Shown: positions 25,501 to 40,500 of the stretch, one piece after another | Layout of the letters: every line of letters starts with the position of its first letter | Numbering within the stretch: position 1 is the stretch's first letter | Origin: Aplidium turbinatum | Lineage: Eukaryota > Chordata > Ascidiacea > Aplousobranchia > Polyclinidae | Direction of reading: 5' to 3' | Length of the DNA stretch: 64,000 nucleotides | NCBI GenBank assembly: GCA_918807975.1 | Contig: OU964925.1 | Span: 27,005,608-27,069,607 of the forward strand | Notes under the pieces: generated by a model | The model's database searches: none | Told to the model about the DNA's origin: nothing | What the model saw: the letters and a program-made list of their open reading frames with translations, nothing else | Position numbers and translations under genes: made by a program

Positions 25501-28500
25501 GCTCATACATGAACGAATTACTCAGAAGATAGCGTCTTATGTGAAACGAAAAAAACAATGATTCATTGAAAATCCAATCAAGAACAGCATTAGAACTCTT
25601 TCTTGTGTTTCTTGAAGTGTGAAACGTGGTTAACAGCACAGATACCTCATTACCACTGGTCACAGAATTCGACAAGCGCAATGATGGACAAGTTAAATAG
25701 CCATGCAAAGGTAAACAGTAGAATTCGGCTATAGTGACATGTCTCTAGTCTGTATAGACGCTTTTCGGAAGGTTGCTGCTTCAGGTGTCACTATAAGCGA
25801 ATTCTACAGTATTGTCATATGTTGACCATTGATTAGATCACACAGATCCATTCACCTCTTCGACATGACTCTGCATCCTCTTCCTTTGCTCCTGCACAAC
25901 CGTCCCATCCGATGAGCATCGCGTTAAGGAATCGGTTTCCAAGTAATCTTCTATCTCTTCTACCAGATGGCGACTAAGGCTGTTTGTCTTCACATCTGTG
26001 AATAAAACGCATTATAATATGGAGGAGGCAGTAATGGAAACACGGCTGCATAAAAATTCAGCAATTAGCAGAGTGAAGATAACTCGCAACATATTAGACT
26101 TTAGTAGCAGTGAATATAATGCTGGACCATATCTATTCTATTTGAATTCGATAATGTACTGCATGTGCAGACGAAGTCGCACTTGTGTGGCGAAGGCTCC
26201 ACAATACATTAGTACTTATCAATTTAGTGTGGTACTTTCTGCTTATATAGGTGGAACAATCGCCGAAAAGTTAACACACCTTTAATTCTTGAAGTATAGA
26301 CAGGAATGAATTTAGAGCAACAATGTACTCAACTGGCGCTATGTATGGTGTTAAAACTGTATGCCTGGCAAAGAGCTAAGGAATGAACTACTGTGATGGA
26401 AGCACCGCTATATAACAACACATCAATATTTGCGAAAGTATTTTTTCCTTCTGTAATACTTACTTTTAGCGTCCCCACTGGCATCGACCTGAAAAGTAGG
26501 AAGAGGATCGTTTGATCCCGGAGAAAGTGGATCTTGGGAAAGATGACTGATATCCTCCCGGATCACATTTTGCTTTAATTGAAGAAGTCTTCCTTTGCTC
26601 TTTATGTTAGCGGAAGTCGGTGAGGATTCATTGAGTGGATCTTGACAAAAGATGGTTTTAGTAAAAAAAAAAGATTTTGGTAAAAACGTTCTAAAGTAAA
26701 GCTCAAATTAAGAAGAAAACATCAATTTGATTCTATCTGTCTACGCAAGAATCAACTCTGCCAACTGGGAGACACAGTGTAGTCAGCGGAAAACCATAAG
26801 TTGCATCTTGATTCATTGTTCGAAGAAATATTTTTCTTTTCGAACTGGGAAAACTTCTATGAAAGTTGAGCAGCTTGACATGCTTACAGGAGCCGCTGTC
26901 ACCGGTAGAAGATCGTGGTGAAACTACCTTCCTTGTGGTTTGTTATGAATTTCCGTCAAAAAAATGACGCTTTGAAACCAAGCGATTGCAGAGGAAAGGA
27001 AAGCAATAGTAAGAAAAAACAAGCGCAAAAATACCTAATGGCTTGTCGTTCTTTGCTGCATCAGAATCATCGGTGGGCGGCTCGATGACTGTGCGCAATG
27101 GGGTGCTGGCAAGCATCGGAACGCCATCCTTCATCACTAAGTTATTGCTTCCTGTGATGGAATTAAAATGATTTTAAACCGTGCAATAACGGTAAACATG
27201 AAGGCGTGGGTTCAACTCCGCCACGAGGTAGCAACTCAGTGTTGTTTTCCTTATTGCAATTTTAAGTCACAACTGTTGTGAAACCTCAGCAATTAGTATG
27301 GGTATTATTACCATGTCAATTGCCCGGTTCACATGTCTTAACATAGGATGAAAAATCGTCACTCATTCAATTAATTTTGGCGATAAAAACGCGGTGTTTG
27401 GTGACCCTGCTCACCTATCTTCGCTGATTAAACAATTTTTAAACCTATACTATACACGCGTTTTAAAGCTTTGTGGTTTTAGTCACTTTTTTATTTTGTT
27501 ATTTTACTCTAGTACAATGTTATTCCATGTTTTTAGCAGTCCAACAGCAATAACAAGAAGAAGAAAAATCAACTTTCGGTTCAAATTACAGGTTAATGAG
27601 TAAATGTTGAAGTTCCCAGTCAAACTTACCAGCAAGCCTTTTTGCTTTCCGCAGATGCACAGGCGAATCGGAGCTAGCCCGCAATTTGCTCGGTGACCTG
27701 CTCTTATTGGTCAATATGCTCCCACTAACGGATCTGCAAACAGAGTGACTTTGTATCATCAATAGACGTAAGTCTGCATATTGTGATTTGTTGTATAAAC
27801 CATAGCTTTCCAAACGTTTTTGCTCGCTACCCCTTTTAATCTACTAAAATTTTCAGCGACCCTGCACGATTAAAATGATGAACAGTGCGAAATATATTGT
27901 GATATTTATTAAAAGGTTTGCTTTATTTGAAAGAAAATTGAAGATCGGCACTCGAAGCCTGCTACTTTAAAAAAAAAAGCAAACACATTTATTCGGTGTG
28001 ATGTGTGCGACTGTTTTCTGCTGTTAAGCAAGTCCAGTCGTGGCTCAATGTTGCTGGCTGGAACGGTATTTTGTTGTGATTGCGGTTACTACCTACTGAG
28101 TTTTAAAGGATTTTAAAGTGTTGTTCCAGAAAATTCAACCCGAAACTTATAACCAGGAAATAGATCAGTAAATTCTTTCTCAGATTAAGGAAGGAGGTGC
28201 TCGGCAGCATAAGCCTCTCGTCCGCAGAGACAGGGTCACACGACGTAATAAAACAAACGTGACGCAGATAAAAGTTACGTATCCTGCTGTGATACGAGTG
28301 AGACGTTCATCCGTAGTAAATTAACAAAGTCCTACTACTCGGGCTATCGGCTGCATAGCCGAGTGGTAAGAACCCTGGTTCGACGTTCGCAAGGCGCCCA
28401 TTCGACACCGCTTAAGACCATGTGGATGTGCCTTTGGCAAGACACCTAAAGGCACGCTGCTGATTGGAGAGTGGTGCCCCTTCAACAATAGCCCTCGATT

Positions 28501-31500
28501 TCTCTCATGCATGAACATGACACTGCTCTAGCTAGAGAGAAATGCCTACGGCCATTCTTAGGGCTATGTCCTACTGAACTGAACTATTCGGAATAGACCT
28601 ATTTTTACGTAGAATCTAAAGCTCAGTTCAGAATAATGTTTTGAACAGTTGCACCCGTTTTAACAACTACATTTTGAATTAAAAATCTGACAATTAGGCT
28701 ACCATAGTATAATATGTAGTACTTTGTGTAAAATCGATATACTCTCCGTGATCCCTGAAGTTCGATACGCGATTCCTTGCGGGGTCGCGACCCCTAGTTT
28801 GGGAAGCCCTGGTTTAACAATACAATTTTTGCACAGAAGGGATGGCTAGAAACTGCATTGAAATGAATACAAAAAAAAATACAAAGCAGATATTGAATTT
28901 CCCACTGCATGCTACGTTTCAGTGCTGTTGAAATATTTGAAAAAAAGTATTTAGAAAGTGAAACTATTGCGTTACCTTCCAGAGAGTGCAGAGTGACTAG
29001 GGGAGCCTCCTCCAAGCATAAAGTCCTCAGCAGTCATATTGTCGAAATTGTTGCGTGCGTTTGGCATGTTGGAATCTCCATCAACTTGGAAGGGCTTCTG
29101 GCCAATCAGGGGACTAATACCCCCAACTCCTGTTCCAATAGAAAAGCGTGTGTACGAATGGTCGATTTCATGCACAAGGACGGCAAAATTTAACTACTAT
29201 CTTCCATCACTATTTTGCTCTGTTCGACCCCTACGAAAGCAAGCGAATGGGTACAGCAAGACATTCTATTACATATTTGAGACGTTCCTTCTCGTTCGTG
29301 TTGGTCAAATGTAGGGTTGGGAAGAGTTTTTTGCTTTTTAATATTTAAATATTTAAAACATATCACAACTGAAACCTAAACCTATAGAACACCAACATAC
29401 AACCAACCTGTGAACAAGGCGGATCCGGATCTTCCTCTTACGCTGGTGGAGGTAAGAACAAGAGATCCGTGCCTTGTTGAACGATATTTGTCAATTTGTT
29501 CCTTCTCCACGCTGGAAGAGCGTCGCCCGCACAACTCTTGGTACCTTCGTTGGTCCGAGTCACTCAGACTGGACAAAAACTTTACGTCGCTGCCGAACAA
29601 GTTTGCTATTTCAGGAGTGGTCGCATGAGGGGCGGGAGGGGTTTTCGGTGTGTTGAGGGGCTGCGAGGCGTGGTTGACATCCTTCAACAAATTTGAACAT
29701 TCACCATTCTGAAATGTTTCATATGAAAATAATAGCGAAAAATATTTATAAGTTCGTCATACATAAATTTATGTAGGGTCATAATTGAAAGTTAGCGAGT
29801 TAGCGGACAAGTTTCTTTTTTCTTCCAATTTATAAACGTCATTAACTACTGACAACTGAAAAGGTCAATAAGGTCAAGCAATATACTAAAAATTATTAAT
29901 AAGAAAAAAAAACAAAGTAGTAAAAATTTTGAACTTTCAATACACGTTTGTGAAGTATTTTCAGTGAAAATTATTCTACCTTTAAGCGTCTATCCATGTC
30001 ATTGACAGCAAAATGGCCTTTGCTCCCAGCAGAGTCAAGAACTTCAGTTGATAGACGTGATGGTGCAATATCTGAGTGGTTATTAAACAAAGTAATAATG
30101 TGAACAATCCAATAAAATGGACAATGCAACGCTCAGCTACGAGGTCTCACTGCAAGCAAGCATTGCAATTGTACAGCCATATCCACACAATAACCAATGG
30201 CCATGTTACGACTTGGTGATGTCTTGAATAGCAAGAAATAGCCAAGTGACAAGTGTTTAGAATTTAGCAGAGCATTCACGTTTTGTGTAGAAATACGCAT
30301 GTGCTGTTGAATCACAGCCGCGAACCAACCACCTCGTTAGTTTAAAAGGTTGTTGATGCTAAATACAAAATGAGACTGTTCATGAGACAGAATGAAACTT
30401 ATCCCAAAAATGATTTACAGTACAGGCCAGGGCAAGCACTAAAGTTGAGATTCAGGCATTAGGCGTGCTCGTATTGCTCAAGTGTGGTTTACAACTTCCA
30501 AAACCGAACAAATTGAACTCAGTATCAAAAATAAAACGATTCTTGGTTGCAGATTTGAAAAGCGTCAAAGTGGCAGAAAAGCAAAAGCAAGATATCTATC
30601 AACAAAGACTCCATTTCTGTTATTTTTCAAAATAAATCAAATTGAGTGGCAAACGATTGAGCGATGCAAAGTTAGCATAAATTAGTTCACGATGTAGATA
30701 CTAACGACCTGTTTTAGCCTGATGCTGCGAGTTTGCTGTAGTAATAGCGATTTGCACTAGGTTTCGGAACACAGTTCCCTAGTCCCCTAGTCGTGTGCTA
30801 GTCAAATCTAATGCATAACATAAACTAGTTCAGTCGCCACAACATTACGTGAGTTGACAAGTCAAACCACATGCTGTAAAACAAAATTAACAATGCCAAA
30901 AGCGAAAATTAACCATGCAGGTTCTACCTGGTTCTAAATCATATGAAGAATATAAGGGTGCGGATTGGTCAGTTGCAGTGAGCGGGTCACAGTCTGTCAC
31001 CTCTACCAATGGTAAAGAGTCATCACATTGGTTTAAATTGAACGCGAGTCCGTTATCCAAGCAACCATTCGGAAGAGCTGCCTTCACACCATTTAATGAC
31101 TTAGCTTTCGACCCATCGACCTTGATGCGCTTTATATTCAATTCTCTTGTTCTGGCGTCTTTTACTTTTAAAACTTTGTCGTCTGTTGATGACAGCAGGT
31201 TGCTAGTGACAACGAGACAGCCCGCTTGGCCATCTACATCTTCAACACAGTCATTGCCAATGTGACAGGAAGTTTTAGATTCGAAAGAGTCAGCGAGACG
31301 TGCAGGATCACCATAAGATGCAGTTACGAGCTCCTCATCATTAAAAACATCACATGCTTGTGCTGCAAGCGTCCTGGACGGTTTCTTTTGGGAGGATAGA
31401 GATGCACTCAGGCCATGCGCCGATGCAATATCTATTAAACGTTACATCTGATTGTAAATACATCTGATTTTATATCGATCCAACATCTCATGATGATGAA

Positions 31501-34500
31501 TCCATAGAGTGAAGCACATTGGCTTCGTGCAACGATGACCAATCGCTGGTATAAAGTGCAACACACATTTTTACATCAAACATCAAGTGTTTTTGTAAAA
31601 ATTAATAAAATGTTATTCAAAGTGGGTTATTAAAGCAATGCAGATTTGTGCTGTCAAATGATGCAAAGAGTTTAATACCTTTTTTTCAGCCATATTACAC
31701 CTTTCTGCAAGCTAAGTAATAACTCTACAATGTGTATGACAGGTATTACAAACGCAACATGCTAAAAATGACTCGTTAAACACTTACTTTGATTTTCAAG
31801 TTGAGTAGCAATCCCTTTTTCGTCTTCGTTGACTAAAGTGTTATCACTTCTCAGTCTGGGCTCAGGAAACTGAATTCCGTTCAAGAGTTTCTTGTTCGTT
31901 GGAGGGATGTCAAGGGTACTGGGCGGTTGAACGCTTCGATTTGACAAACTCCGCTCAAGAGAAGCCGATTTCGCTTCGTCACTTGAACTTATGACACTGT
32001 CTGATGTAGCTTCTGTGCTGGAGCTATGGATTCGGGCATCCGATGCTAAGAAAAATACAGTACCAGCATTTGGACAAACGCAAAACTAAATCTAATGTAC
32101 GTCTAAACTAAGAAGACAGCTTTATTTGATTATGCAAATGCCGAGAAGCGCGGTAGAGCGCACTGTTATTGAAATATTGCATAATTTACAAAATATAACT
32201 CCATTTTGGTAGATAAGTTACTTTGTTTAACCATAAGCAAATGAAACCACGCAAGGCACTTGGCCTTCAATGAATACGAGGAAACGTCGTATGGTTGCAG
32301 AGTAGCTGATAACTTTCCGTAAGTAGCAAATACGTAACAAATACGTTAACGTTACGTAACAAATGCTTGTTTAAAGAAATAGTTTTGCAGAATACGATGA
32401 CAACTAAAGTCCGAAACGGATTTGTTCGAACCACCGTTTAGCTTCAATAAATTGATGGCAAGAATCGTTTCATTAACTGAGTGTATTGAGAAAAAAGCGG
32501 CGGAAATGTACTTCAGACCTCCTCAGTCGTTGTAACATGTAACATCAATACAATTAACACAAAACACGCACTATCGCCTGCGGCAGCCCCACCCTGCTGA
32601 GCTCGTCCCTTCGAAGGTTTCGCATTTGTGAGGCGAGACTTGTGCAGGTTGTGATCCTTAGGCAATGAACTGTATCCATGATCACTTTGGGTTCCTAGAA
32701 ATGAGATGTTACTTGCTACCGATAGAAAAAGAACTGTAAAAAATGACAAGTTGAAGACATCTGGGTTCTTCGCATCAAAAATAATTTGGTTGCATGGGTA
32801 GAAAATTTCTTCATAGGATTTATGTAACGTCAGATACACAGCGTAAATCATGCTCTTAAACGCTGTACATGACGATAGCGAGAAAATTATAAATTTCAGA
32901 AAACTAGAAAGTTTTCAAGACAGTTTTGAATAATGTACTTGAATTGGGAGGAGATTGGCTCCTTTGCACTTTCGTATAAGCCTGTATATGTCACGCACAC
33001 AAAATTAACAGCCAAAAACATCAAGTTTGCCTTCAAATTTAGAGCTTTTCTGAGATAAGATATTTAAAATCAATACTTTAAAGCGCAGCGCAAGAACTGT
33101 CTCAAACACCTGTACTGCTACGGTCTTCTACGGGCTTCAGTAATGAAGGATGTTTGACTCTGGTCAGGCCGTCTCCTTTCATTTCAAGTTTAGCAAGTGC
33201 AGGAACCGATTGTGCTTTCCGAGGAGGAATATCATCGACCGGATATGACATATCACCAGTTTCCACGCTTGAGTGACTGGCGGTGTCAAACTCGGAACTT
33301 CTTTCCGAGGACACGATCGATCTTCGTCGTATCCCATAACGAAACTTGCAGGTTGCCAGAAGGACGTTCCGTAACTTTTGCCACAGCATGTACCTAAACA
33401 AGAGCAAATTTTCCAGAAAAAAAAATGCAACAATGATTCCTCACACCATACAAGCAAAACATTGCTAGTTGGTGAAGCAAAATTTAATTTAAAAAAAGAT
33501 TCCAGTGCTTCGTTGTTAAATTGTTTAAAAAAATAAGGCAATGATTCCTCACAGAAAAACGGTAAAGCAATTATCAGTATAGCAAAATTCAATTCAACAA
33601 ACGATTTCAGTGATGCTTTGTGGTAGGGATGAATAACGTGGCAAAAAATGTTGCTTGTAAAACTATCGTGAAAACTGCACACAAGTAAAATGGCATCAGC
33701 CTTTTCCACGGGTTGGCTATGAGAGCAGTGTACTCACCCATCCCTGTTTGAAGAGGGCCATGTGCCCTCCAACACAGCTTTATTGTAGAGACCGTACGTG
33801 ATAGCGCTTAGTTGAGTTCCTGAGTTTCTTATGAAGTGGAAAACACGGACGGCTAAAGCTGGTTTATTGTAGACGGAGCAAAGATGCAACAACATCCGGT
33901 AGAACGTCTCGTCGGGAAGAGGAAAGCAATTTTTCTCCATCAGAGAGTGGAGAGCGTTGTGTGCAGTGCGGAGTGCAGCAGACTTGTGGCGACATTGGAG
34001 AGCAAAGGCGGGCAAGCAAGCAAACCATGCTCCGTAAGTATGACTCAGCAACAACCGAGCCCACAGTTGGGGGTCGCCGCTGTGCATCTTGGAGACCTGC
34101 AAAGTAATGAAAAAATGCAAAGTTAAAAATTGTCAAAATCTTTATACTTAAAGCCGGCAGGTCAAACGCTTTATCATTTGATTCAGAAATCAAGTGATTT
34201 CAAAGTAACTAGAAAAGCTGAATGTCATGTGTTTAATTTGTTACAAATAAATTTAAGCAACTGTAAAATACGAGTATAAAGCTTTATTTATCAAAGCAGC
34301 TAATCACCATTAAAAGATCATAAAAGCAGAAATCCCTTAATTATCGCGGCCATCATATAGCCTATCATCCAAAGCAACAGCAATCTCTCATACAGCAAAT
34401 GCATTCTAAATGTGCTCATTACTCAAGAGACTCTACCTTCTGCATTGTCCGGACTTCTTGTTTCGTTCTCCTCCCAAAGGTGAAAGTATCCGATTTCCTC

Positions 34501-37500
34501 CTTGACCTTCCTTTCTTCTGATCTTGATCAGTATCCGGATCGTCCACCATGAACAGCTCATCTTGCAGCTCAGGGAACGTGGTGTATCGATAACCAACAC
34601 CAGGTGGAAGTCCAGTCTCATCCGGAGCCATAATCATGACCGTGTGCTCGCTGGAGGAGACAAAACAGCAAAAAACATTCCTTTTATAAAATAAATAGTC
34701 TTCTAACATGTTGAGTTTGAAGTATTGCAGCTTGCATTGGGAAATTTATAGAAATTTGAAGTGCCAGTGAGAGAAGCAAAGTCTAATTTGAGTGACGATG
34801 ATGATCATATTGCTACCATGGGATCGACCGCACACTCACGCTCATCAAAACGCCGGTAAATCCTATATACAGTATACAACACAATAACATTGTGTAACAA
34901 TCACCTGAAACAATTTGCAAAATGCATCTCGTGTGTTTTATAAGGGATTGTGGTAAATAAGTTGCTACTTTGATTCACTGCAGTGCTTACTCTATTCACT
35001 ACAAACTGTAGTATATATGACAATGACATAATCAAGACTATCCCTTCAAAAGATCGAAGGAACGGACAATGATTAAACCTCAGTTGAAAAATAACGATCT
35101 CCAAAACTAAATCTCACAAAAGGTGATATCACCAAAAAAACGCCAGATATGTGGCATGAATTAGTGGCGCGATACTGATGAGCCCAGCGTCATGGGCGAA
35201 ACACGTGTCTATCGCTGTCAATGCTTGCTACACTTGACTGCCGAAAAACACATGTTTTTGGAAAAGCCTTGATGGCTGGTGTAGAGGTTACACCGGTATA
35301 GGGTTAGCAAAAGGCAATGCTCGTTATTCTATAAGTAGGCTGTGGGCCGACCTCGATTTTTCGCTTTAAAAATGCAATTGAGTTGCACCCCCCCAGTAGA
35401 CAATACTTTCTTCATATGGTTCGATAGAGTAATTTTTACTGAGTTCAAAACAAAAAGTTCAAGCAAAAACCTGTGTTCGCTAAGAAGATATTAGGCTTTG
35501 AAGATATTAAAAAGAACGCGGATGAACACATTTACAGGCACTACTTCTATGTGACGTTTCATGATTCGGCGCAAGTGATTGGCTGGCAACACCTCGATTA
35601 CACCCACTTGTCGTGCATTTAACGCATCGGTGCGTACATAACCTAGCAACGATCCAAGCTAAGTCAGGACTGCATGAAAGTTGGTTTGGTCTTGGTAGCA
35701 ATAGTTTCGCATTGTTCTTGCCGGTTGCAATGTAGAATACGTAAACGCAACATAAAAAGAATAAAATAAACCTATCTTTTTATCTGTTTTCTTCTCTAAA
35801 CAGATGGATCATTTCTAATTAGCTGTGGCTCTCCGCAATATCATTGCGAAAGTGATCAAACTTAAAAAAAAAGTTTTCTTGATCAAACTTAATTTATTTT
35901 TCATTCTTCATGGTTTAGGCCACCGTTTTGAACTTTATGTTCCATAGATTGTTACACATAAAAAAAACTATGATTATGAAGTAACAGTGAAGTATGAAGT
36001 AAAACTTATGATGAAAGTTATGAAGTAAAACCAACCAACCAGTGATCACCATTCTTATTGCTTATGAGAGGCTACCAGAAGGTGAGTAAAATGACTAGTT
36101 GACTATCAAGTTCCTACTAGCCTACCTAAATGTTATTTTAAAGTATGAAGCTAATGATCATACCAAATATCTATTTTATATTTGGAAATTGGAAGTGCTG
36201 ATTATTTTACTTAAAACCATTATGGTTTTGCCACCTTTTCTTTAGTTGGCTTTATTACTGTATTTTGTTTCTACAATTGGTTTGGTTTTTGAATCTTTAT
36301 CCTGTGACTGAAAAATCCTTGAAAAGTTAATCCTGGAAGTTTCGCATGCCGGTACTTGTAGAGACTTTTGATGCAATATCGCTTGATTTGCCTTTCAACA
36401 AAAAAAATGAATTCAATTGAACGCACATTTAACATTTAAAAGTCATCGCAAACACAAACATGCTAGGCATGTCCAGTGGGGGATATATGAAAACATTAGG
36501 GGGGGCACCACAGTTTAAAACAAAGGAAATATGTAATACAACATAGACAATGCAAAATTTGTTAAAAAACAAACAAAGTGGGAGGGGTCTGGGATGCTTG
36601 CCCCCTATAAAAGTTTACCTTGCTTTGGTGACATTTCGTACACTTTAAGGCCTAATAATGTAAATTTTGTATCAAGACACACCGTCACACACTTTATATT
36701 TTACCAAGTTTATCAAAATTGGACTTCTGTAGAAGTTTGTGTCACAAACTTTGATTTCAAATTAAAGCTTTGTTTTAAACATGCTATCTTTATCATAGCC
36801 ACAAAGAGATTTTAATGATTGATTTGTTGAATGTTTGTATAGTGCTGTGTTGGCTTTCAATATAATTTTGAAAATTTGCTAATGTGGTCCAAACTTCCCT
36901 TAGTGTAGGCCTACATGACACATTTCACCTCATACATTGAAATAGTCCAAATTAATTGTCAACTAGTTGAGTGAGTAATGTGTTTGTAGATTACTACTAT
37001 ACGGTACCGTTCCTATTATACAACCTAGTTTACATTAGTTTGTTTTAGGATGGACCCTCGGCCCCAGAACCTCATACGAGGATGATCTTATTCCTTTAAT
37101 GCATATCTTGATCATATTTGTACTGCATAAAAACAAAGTGTGCCTGATACAATTGCCATCGCCGAACACTGTTTTGGCTTGTCCATTGTACTTTGTAGAC
37201 AAAATAAAGTAATATTCCTTCTCAGAGGTTTATAGGCTATGTCTCTCAGTCACATTTTGCTATGAGCATAAAAACTTCATTTATGTGTATCTTCATTGAT
37301 CACAATTTGATTTGTTTTGCAGATATGTTTGTGGTCTTATAGGAATCGTGATGATTCTTCTGCTGTTAAAATTTGAAGCCTTGCACTTTCTACTTCATCA
37401 ATGCAAAGTCCATGATAAAGAATTTGAACTACATAGTCATTGTACTGTCATGGGCATATACTATATCAGAATTAATACTACACCTACTCTAGTATGATAC

Positions 37501-40500
37501 ATTATTCCAAAAGTATACATGTAAACTTTTGCTTATAGCCTATTTCATCGGTATATTAAAAGAAACTATATAATACCCTTCAATTGTTCTGAAGTTATGG
37601 GTTTTTATGGTTACTTTGACTATGCATTTTATTATAATCACTCTTAAAATGAATTATTCTGAAATCAGGAGTTTTTATGATTACTTTGGCTGTGCTTTTC
37701 ATTTACAAACACCCTTAAAAGGAATTTAATGGTAAGAACACACATATAGCATATCATGTTATACTATGTGTTCTTAGGCATTAAGAATTGTTTTGACAAA
37801 AGTGTAATATTAACTGACATTGTTCCATATGTGTGTCACACAAACATGTTAATATAGAAAATTGTAATTTCCATCATTAGACAGATTAATGGAAAAGCAT
37901 TTGTTTGCTGCAAATGATTTATTGTTGTGAATAACTGCCATTGCACTTGCAGGCCTATAGATTTGTTGATAAACAGCCATAGATTGTCAACTATAATGGT
38001 GGTTTATCATTGTCAACATTGTCATTACAAAAAATTAATTGTCCATGTTTTTCATTGTTATGACTTTGCAACCTTTTTAATTCTGTTAGTGCTATTTTAT
38101 TTGCTTCTACCAAATTTGTAGCATCTGCTTTTTTCATTATTTGTGCATAGCCTATAAACAATTATACAGAAAACTGCCATAATGCAAAAATTCTATCTTT
38201 TTGATTCGCTGGTAACAAATAAAATTGAATGAATTCAGTTTTTTTTGTATTAGCCTTATAATATTTTACAAAAGCAGAAAATAAACAGCTATTAAACTAT
38301 AGCCTATCAATCAGAGAATTTAGTCCATCACAAGTGATACGGTAGTGATCTTTGAGGTCTCATATACGCCTGTAGCCTACTGTATAGGCCTATTTATCAC
38401 AAATACGCATTGCTCAGTGGTTTACAATGCAGGCATTTTCAGTGCTCTTTATGCTGATTGCAAAGTAGGAAAGCACTTTTTCTAAGGCTTTTGATGACCC
38501 CAAGGGGTAGGCTATTTGCCATTTTCACTGACTTAGATGTAGGCACTACAGTATATGAACAAGGCCACATTTATATAGTAGTGGGCTTGTGGTATAGTTT
38601 TAACGCTTAAATGAAGAAACCAATCCTATTAAAAAGCGAACAAAGAATTCAAAGTTATTTTACAGAAGTCATGAAACAAGGAAGGTTGTTGAACAAATGT
38701 ACCAAGGTCAGGAGCAAAATGGTTGGAATGCAAGGTTAATCTAATCAAAAAATATATAGCCCAGAAATAGACAGTTTGGTGTTCGAAATGTTTGCTAAAC
38801 GTGAGTTTAGAATCCAAAGTTACTAAAAAAAACATCTAAAAGCATAGCCTGTCCAAAAATTACAATGGTGCTGTCTTGGTGTTGGTCCACAGGCAGCAAA
38901 GTTTATATTACCGACTTACCGTAACAAAACAACCCACTCGGTGCAATTAAAGGTTTCTGGCATTGCTTTAAAAGTCTGGATGCCACTCTGCACTTCATAT
39001 TGTTACGTAATTTTTTTTGGTTTCTCCATTTGCAATATATGACCCTCAAAAGTGTTCTACTTTGATATCATAGTGTGCTGATAGATAGCTAGTGTAGGCT
39101 AGAGTTTCATTACTGTACGTCTGTACTTGTGTTATAAGCTTGTTAGAGTCCTGACTTAGCTTGGATCGTTGCTAGGTTATGTACGCACCGATGCGTTAAA
39201 TGCACGACAAGTGGGTGTAATCGAGGTGTTGCCAGCCAATCACTTGCGCCGAATCATGAAACGTCACATAGAAGTAGTGCCTGTAAATGTGTTCATCCGC
39301 GTTCTTTTTGATATCTTCAAAGCCTAATATCTTCTTAGCGAACACAGGTTTTTGCTTGAACTTTTTTGTTTTAGACTCAGTAAAAATTACTCTATCGAAC
39401 CATATGAAGAAAGTATTGTCTACTGGGGGGAAGCAACTCAACTAACGAATTTTCAGACTCGGCCCACAGCCTAAAGTGAGTAGTCATGTAGTGGTGTCGT
39501 CAGGAAGATCACTCCTTCTCAATAGTGCATATTCTTGGCGACAGTTAGTTTAGTTGTTTTTTTTTTCCACAAAGGTAAGGATTCAATTGAATGACAAAAG
39601 CAGAGGTGGAGAACTATGTGGCATGAATTAGTGGTGCGATACTGATAAGCCCAGTCTCATGGGCAAAACACGTGTCTATCACTGTCAATGCTTGCTACAC
39701 TTGACTGTCGAGAAACAAAACATTTTGGAGTGACTTCATAATTCTTTTAATTACCTTTTCAATGAGTCATCGGCTTCGATAAGCTTCACTGAATCGAGGC
39801 CTGGAGTTAGTCGATCGATGCATTCATCAAAGAAGACCAGGCTGGAAGATCGTCCAGCAGCACCCTCTCCTCCAAAGAAGGATGTTAGTGATCGCTCCTC
39901 AATGAAGGAGGAGAAGAGTTGTGTCCCGATCAGGGCATGGAAGATACGGTGGCTCGATTTATCCCGACTTTTAACGAATTCTACCAAAAAGATTCTTGAA
40001 TAAACACCTTTTTAAATGATAAAGCGAAAACAACTCATCGGCCAAAAGAGTCTGCCGCTGAATTAGTAGACATGAGTTCGATTCCTAGTCAAGTCATATA
40101 AAAGATTAAAAAATGTATATATTTTGAATGTTCTTCCTGTTTTGCAATAAGCATAAAACAAATAGACTTAAATAAATGCGGTTGTTTGCATTGAAAGTAA
40201 CTAACTACTCTAGGCTGCTACAGAACAAAACACGTAGGCAAAATGCTACCGACTCACAGTTAATAGTTTTGAAACAGACCTTCCCGGTTGAAAAGCGCAT
40301 TTTAATTAGCAAAAATAGAAGAGTGCCAACGTTTTGCTAGTATGACAGATATTTTTTTCTGAAACTGCTGAAACATTCAGTAAAAACCTAGTATGTGTGG
40401 GTGGGTTCGTTCGAACTACATTACGACATTACGACAACATGATGTTAAATGACGCCAAACAAACCTTGAATGTTGAACAAGGAGCTTGGATCTGTGGTGC

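Noticed and set aside
27180-27240. GGTTCAACTCC as a tRNA or SINE box B
   Set aside because: No box A lies at the correct distance upstream on either strand.
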